Of a stretch of 64,000 nt of DNA, positions 60,811 to 64,000 are shown in pieces. The notes below the pieces were generated by a model. It was not told where the DNA came from. It ran no database searches and was given only the letters and a program-made list of their open reading frames with translations. This stretch comes from Tropicibacter oceani (GTDB lineage Bacteria > Pseudomonadota > Alphaproteobacteria > Rhodobacterales > Rhodobacteraceae). The translations under genes were made by a program, and so were the position numbers. The DNA is taken from assembly GCF_029958925.1 (NCBI RefSeq), contig NZ_CP124617.1, forward strand, positions 1 through 64,000, written 5' to 3'. Each line of letters opens with the position of its first letter. The stretch's first letter is position 1.

Positions 60811-61185
60811 CAGGTCTGGGTGGAAAATGGCAAGGTCACCTTGCGCCGCCTGCGCTATCCCGAAATCAGGGCGATGGGTGACGTGGCCGCGGTGCCGAAA
60901 GGCCAGCACGCCGGCACGGTGAATTGGCAGGTACCGGTGGTCGATAAAGGATGCGTCTCGGTTATCGAAGGAACCGGACCCTCAGCCACCTATCATGTCT
61001 ACATCTCATGTCCGATGATCCCGCAGGTCGGTCGCGCGATGCTGTTCGAATTCCACTACCACAACAACCTTGTGCCGTCCTTCCCCGGGACCTTTGCACC
61101 ACTGGAAGAACTGCGGATCAGTTGGCTGGTGAAGGAAGTCGCCCTGAAAGCCACATACACTGCCATGCTGCGCGGCTGCGCCTGA
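60811..61185 (+). pseudogene. 3' fragment of sulfide:quinone oxidoreductase (sqr)
   Basis: About 124 codons survive. LRYPEIRAMGDVAAVPKGQHAG corresponds to the SQR segment around the third FAD-binding motif (GDVA). YHVYISCPMIPQVGRAMLFEFHYHNN matches the conserved YxGYxSCP element with the redox Cys and the following strand. LEELRISWLVKEVALKATYTAMLRGCA is the C-terminal membrane-contact helix. The first two thirds, with the N-terminal GGGxxG and other cysteines, are missing. Upstream frame sequence (60630-60810) is not recognisable. Sulfide oxidation by this gene is therefore lost, though the dioxygenase beside it is intact. Confidence 0.7.
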
Positions 61186-61197
61186 GGAGTACCAGAA

Positions 61198-61369
61198 ATG
61201 AAAGCCTGACATCGAAATACTGATCGTCGTCTTCGAGGAGAGTTTCGAGCGTGGGCTGTTCTGCGCTATGATGGGCGTCGCTTTTTTCGTAACGATCGGC
61301 AATCTCTACGTGATGATCCGCGATCGCGCAGTCAGATGGCGCAAATTCCTGGCGGCCCGATTGACCTGA
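61198..61369 (+). pseudogene. Small membrane protein gene, frameshifted near the start
   Basis: GAGGAG precedes ATG 61198, but that frame stops at once (ATG AAA GCC TGA). One base later an open frame at 61211-61369 reads IEILIVVFEESFERGLFCAMMGVAFFV and then TIGNLYVMIRDRAVRWRKFLAARLT, a peptide with one membrane helix and a basic tail. The good ribosome site plus the broken frame point to a one-base indel. It follows the sqr fragment directly, as a companion gene would. Bases 61370-61443 hold nothing recognisable. Confidence 0.5.
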
Positions 61370-61443
61370 TCGCTTTTGTCGGTATCGCCGCCGGAGGAAC
61401 GAAAGGCGCAACTATTCTCGTCTACATCGTCCCCTCGCTTGTC

Positions 61444-61495
61444 AGGCCACCAATGCACCAACACTCAAATTGGACCACACTGGCGGGGCGGATCA
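61444..61495 (+). mobile_element. Insertion-sequence end, second copy
   Basis: AGGCCACCAATGCACC and following bases to GGCGGGGCGGATCA match 54881-54932 at 45 of 52 positions in the same orientation. No transposase coding sequence is attached. The two copies bracket the respiratory/peroxide/sulfide gene block. Bases 61496-61605 contain nothing further that I can support. Confidence 0.6.
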
Positions 61496-61605
61496 TACCC
61501 GGATCGCCTGCCGCCACCACAATGCGACGAGCCGACGTTGGGTGGCAGGGTCAAGCGTGCATCCCGGTCGCGAGTTTCAAAGTGTATCGTGATTTGTAGA
61601 AGTTT

Positions 61606-61682
61606 TGGCGACCCCGGAAGGACTCGAACCCTCAGCCTATTGATTAGAAGTCAATTGCTCTATCCAGTTGAGCTACGAGGTC
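61606..61682 (-). tRNA. tRNA-Arg (anticodon TCT)
   Basis: Reading the minus strand: acceptor GACCTCG pairs with CGGGGTC, D-stem GCTC/GAGC, anticodon stem ATTGA/TCAAT with loop CTTCTAA (anticodon TCT), T-arm with GGTTCGAGTCC, discriminator G and encoded CCA (61606-61608). It decodes AGA and probably AGG, rare codons in this GC-rich genome. Often there is a single copy of this tRNA gene per genome in this group, which would make the replicon indispensable. Confidence 0.95.
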
Positions 61683-61771
61683 GCGCTCACACCGTTCGGA
61701 AAACAGTGCGTAGTCAGTTCATAGATGTGAACACATCTGAATTCAAAGCCAAAAACCCTTGTTGACACGAC

Positions 61772-61812
61772 GTATAGAAGTCAGCTGCTCTATACAGTTC
61801 AGCCAAGGGACC
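61772..61812 (-). pseudogene. Degenerate tRNA-Arg 5' half
   Basis: On the minus strand, GGTCCCTTGGCTGAACTG followed by TATAGAGCAGCTGACTTC and TATAC resembles the acceptor 5' strand, D-arm and anticodon loop of a tRNA-Arg(TCT). No T-arm or 3' acceptor strand follows. It lies 90 bases from the intact tRNA and is not a direct copy (GCAGCTGAC against GCAATTGAC), so it may be the scar of an integration event or a decayed second tRNA gene. Confidence 0.6.
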
Positions 61813-61857
61813 GATTGGCTGTCTATTTGCAGATTTTCAGGGTGGGGGGCAAGCCAT

Positions 61858-62322
61858 TCACAGCCTTCGGGACATGAAAACGCTCAAGCGGTCCGGGACG
61901 TAATCGCCAAAGGGCGGGCCGTATTCGAAACCGGCGGCTTCGTACAGCGCCCGTGCCGGGGCGAAACCCGGCTCTGATCCTGTTTCAAGGTAGGCGGCGG
62001 TCATGCCCATGGCGCGGGCTTCGGACAAAAGGTGGTTCAGCAGGCTTTTGCCAAAGCCCTTGCCGCGCGCCTCGGCGGCCACGTGCATCGATTTCAGTTC
62101 GACGGCGTTTTGACCAAAGGGTTTCAACGCCCCGACGCCCTGGACCGCGCCCGACCCGTCCCGCAGGGCATAGACCCGCGCGCCGCTGGCGCGCAGCGCG
62201 TCCGAGGTCATCACATGGCAGCTTTCGGCCGGTGTGGCGGCGGACATGGCGCTGTGATGGCGCACCAGAATGGCCTCGACCGCGGGGTCCGCGCTGGTGC
62301 TCAGGGTGATGACGGTGGACAT
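61858..62322 (-). CDS. GNAT-family N-acetyltransferase
   Basis: 154 residues. Acetyl-CoA-binding motif A is clear (ELKSMHVAAEARGKGFGKSLLNHLLSEARAMGM), followed by YLETGSEPGFAPARALYEAAGFEYGPPFGDYVPDRLSVFMSRRL, a pattern shared with small-molecule or amino-acid acetyltransferases. Single gene, divergent from gspD across a 241-base gap in which I see no further feature. The substrate is unknown. Confidence 0.88.
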   Translation of the reverse strand: MSTVITLSTSADPAVEAILVRHHSAMSAATPAESCHVMTSDALRASGARVYALRDGSGAVQGVGALKPFGQNAVELKSMHVAAEARGKGFGKSLLNHLLSEARAMGMTAAYLETGSEPGFAPARALYEAAGFEYGPPFGDYVPDRLSVFMSRRL

Positions 62323-62563
62323 GGTCTAGGGCCCTTGGCTGCGATGATCACTGTCGCGCAGCGTCGTGCCAAAATCCGCGCAGGGCAAGGGCCATGCACT
62401 TGAATGCCGCGGCGGCAGGCAGGTCAGGCACGGCTTTGCCCGGTTTTTTGCCAAGGCAACAGAAACCCGTGCCTTTTTCTGGTTTTTCGCCTATGCTGCC
62501 TGAAAAACAAGTCAGGCGGGGGGCCGTTTTCGGCCGACAAACCCCAGGAACAGTGAGCAGAGC

Positions 62564-64000
62564 ATGATGCATCCAGCATTGCAGCCCCCGGCGAAGGCCG
62601 GCCAATCCCGGACTCTGTTCGGGCGTTTGCCATGGGTCAAACCCTTTCTTTTTGTCGTTTTCTCCTTTTACATCAATATTCTCCAGGCCCTGCCCGCGCA
62701 GGCCCAGGTCACCTTGAACCTGCGCGACGCGGACCTGCGCAACTTTGTCGAAATCGTCTCCGAGGCGACGGGCCGCAGTTTCGTGCTGGACCCGGGCGTG
62801 CGCGGCACTGTCACGGTGCTGTCACCGGACGCGATGTCGAACGAAGACCTGTACCAGGTTTTCCTGTCGGTGCTGGAGTTGAACCGCCTGACCATCGTCG
62901 AAGGCGCCGGGGCGGACCGGATCGTTCCGATGAATTCAGCGCGCGAACTGGCCTCGGGGGCCAGCGCCCTGCCCGGCGGTTTCGAAACCCGGGTGATCCG
63001 GGTGCGCGACATCTCTCCGCAGGAGGTGATCGAGGTGGTGCGCCCGCTGCTCCCGTCCGAGGCGATCATCTCGGCCGTGCCCGGATCGAACCGTTTGATC
63101 CTGTCGGACCGCGCCGCCAATATCGCGCGGATCACCGCGCTGATCGACCAGCTGGACAAACCCGGCCAGACCGCTCCTGTGGAAATCATCCGGCTGCGCA
63201 ACGCCAATGCGGCGGATGTGATGCAGGTGGTCCAGTCCATGGAAATCCTTGACGATGGCGCCGCGGTCAGCGTCGACCGGCGGTCCAATGCGCTGCTTGT
63301 GTCCGGCCCCGAGGCGATGCGCCACCGGGTGCGGGTGCTGGTGTCGGAACTGGATACCCAGCGCGATACGGTGGTGTCGCGGGCCATCGCGCTGAACTAT
63401 GCCGATGCGGCGTCGATCGCCGATGTGGTGACGCGCACGCTCAGCACCGAGGACCCGACCGGGGTGCGCGCCCCGATCCGCATCATCCCGGAACTGTCGA
63501 CCAATTCGCTGCTGATTTCCGCCCCGCAGGAACGCATCGCCGAAATCGCCGACATGGTGCGCTATCTTGACCAACGCCCTACGCAAGTCCTGGTCGAGGC
63601 GGTGATCTTTGAAATGACGGTCGACGGATTTTCCGACCTGTCCGCGCAATTCGGCGCGGTGTTGAACGATGCGCTGATCGGCGGATCGCAGTTCACCTTG
63701 CCGGGTCGCAGCAGCCTGATCAACCTGATCTCGACCCTCAACAACGGCAGCACCCCTGATCCGGGTGCCGGCGGCGCCATCGGTCTGAACCGGCAGCGCG
63801 GCAACGACGGTTTTGTCGGGCTGCTGACGGCCATCACCTCGGTCAATTCCACACGGCTTTTGTCGACGCCGTCGATCCTGACCCTGAACAACCAAGAGGC
63901 CGAGATCGTCGTGGCGCAGAACGTGCCCTTTGTGACCGGCAGCTATTCCACGGTCAGCGACAACGCGGTGGAAAACCCCTTTCAGACCATCGAACGCCAG
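62564..64000 (+). CDS. gspD: Type II secretion system secretin GspD (5' part, cut by window end)
   Basis: 479 codons are present and the frame is open at the right edge. ATG 62564 (or 62567) is followed by a basic stretch and the hydrophobic signal KPFLFVVFSFYINILQALPAQAQ. The N0 domain starts VTLNLRDADLRNFVEIVSEATGRSFVLDP; N1-N3 repeats follow, with VIRVRDISPQEVIEVVRPLLP, EIIRLRNANAADVMQVVQSME and ALNYADAASIADVVTRTLS. The secretin core begins QVLVEAVIFEM...FGAVLND and TRLLSTPSILTLNNQEAEIVVAQNVPFVTG. It forms the outer-membrane channel of type II secretion, with other gsp genes expected to the right. Confidence 0.92.
   Translation, partial: MMHPALQPPAKAGQSRTLFGRLPWVKPFLFVVFSFYINILQALPAQAQVTLNLRDADLRNFVEIVSEATGRSFVLDPGVRGTVTVLSPDAMSNEDLYQVFLSVLELNRLTIVEGAGADRIVPMNSARELASGASALPGGFETRVIRVRDISPQEVIEVVRPLLPSEAIISAVPGSNRLILSDRAANIARITALIDQLDKPGQTAPVEIIRLRNANAADVMQVVQSMEILDDGAAVSVDRRSNALLVSGPEAMRHRVRVLVSELDTQRDTVVSRAIALNYADAASIADVVTRTLSTEDPTGVRAPIRIIPELSTNSLLISAPQERIAEIADMVRYLDQRPTQVLVEAVIFEMTVDGFSDLSAQFGAVLNDALIGGSQFTLPGRSSLINLISTLNNGSTPDPGAGGAIGLNRQRGNDGFVGLLTAITSVNSTRLLSTPSILTLNNQEAEIVVAQNVPFVTGSYSTVSDNAVENPFQTIERQ

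Noticed and set aside
1-64000. Prophage, CRISPR-Cas, restriction-modification or toxin-antitoxin system
   Set aside because: I looked for structural phage genes, integrases, cas, methyltransferase/endonuclease pairs and small paired toxin genes and saw none in the reading frames.

Overview
This GC-rich window carries tightly packed operons of a kind typical of an alphaproteobacterium of the Rhodobacteraceae (Roseobacter/Paracoccus type). The pointers are a complete repABC replication module, TRAP and TTT transporters, a membrane urate hydroxylase of the PuuD type, a BhcC-like aldolase and an alphaproteobacterial SOS box (GAAC-N7-GAAC) in front of uvrB. The organism is inferred from gene content only. 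Housekeeping genes (uvrB, argE, an NDUFS4-like gene, tRNA-Arg(UCU), a type II secretin gene) share the molecule with repABC, so it is either a chromid or a chromosome carrying an integrated repABC plasmid.

Layout. (1) 0.2-4.8 kb: an uncharacterised catabolic operon (flavin monooxygenase, Rieske oxygenase, RidA, DUF1028) followed by a LysR gene. (2) 5.0-9.9 kb: argE, small genes and SOS-controlled uvrB. (3) 10-31 kb: a large oligo-alginate/uronate locus. It has a Gfo/Idh dehydrogenase and mannonate dehydratase, a DctPQM TRAP transporter, a broken kduD, and a 13-gene minus-strand run: AlgS-M1-M2-Q ABC importer, PL15 exo-oligoalginate lyase, KdgF, two reductases, KDG kinase, an RraA/class II aldolase-like protein, a DUF475 membrane protein, a lactonase and an FMN hydroxyacid dehydrogenase. 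A GntR/FCD regulator is divergent from this run. Four copies of a 14-bp operator close to ACTGGTATACTAGT sit in front of all three transcription units. (4) 31.2-36.3 kb: MATE exporter and repABC with three perfect 16-bp palindromes (likely parS). (5) 36.4-47.4 kb: urate-to-glyoxylate catabolism (PuuD, HiuH, allantoinase-UraD fusion, AllA, ureidoglycine aminohydrolase), a BhcC-like glyoxylate-consuming aldolase, and a TetR-controlled tripartite tricarboxylate transporter.

(6) 47.4-54.6 kb: a LysR-linked group of oxidoreductases (two MDR reductases, a luciferase-like monooxygenase, two SDRs). It includes a 28-bp promoter motif present twice and an MDR gene with an in-frame deletion. (7) 54.8-61.5 kb: a segment bracketed by two copies of one insertion-sequence end. 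It holds a periplasmic hexaheme cytochrome with a Tat-exported flavoprotein reductase, an OxyR that lacks the second redox cysteine, a peroxiredoxin, Dps, a persulfide-dioxygenase-like hydrolase, the broken 3' end of a sulfide:quinone oxidoreductase gene and a frameshifted membrane gene. (8) 61.6-64 kb: tRNA-Arg(UCU) with a degenerate tRNA half beside it, a GNAT gene and the 5' part of gspD, cut by the window end.

How the parts work together. Oligo-alginate is probably imported intact by AlgSM1M2Q, cut in the cytosol by the PL15 enzyme, linearised by KdgF, reduced to KDG and phosphorylated by KdgK. The TRAP system plus mannonate dehydratase would feed sugar acids into the same KDG pool. No KDPG aldolase of the Eda type and no secreted alginate lyase is visible here. 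In the purine block, the glyoxylate released by AllA could be condensed by the BhcC-like aldolase. All function calls come from reading sequence motifs and from memory of the families; no searches were run.
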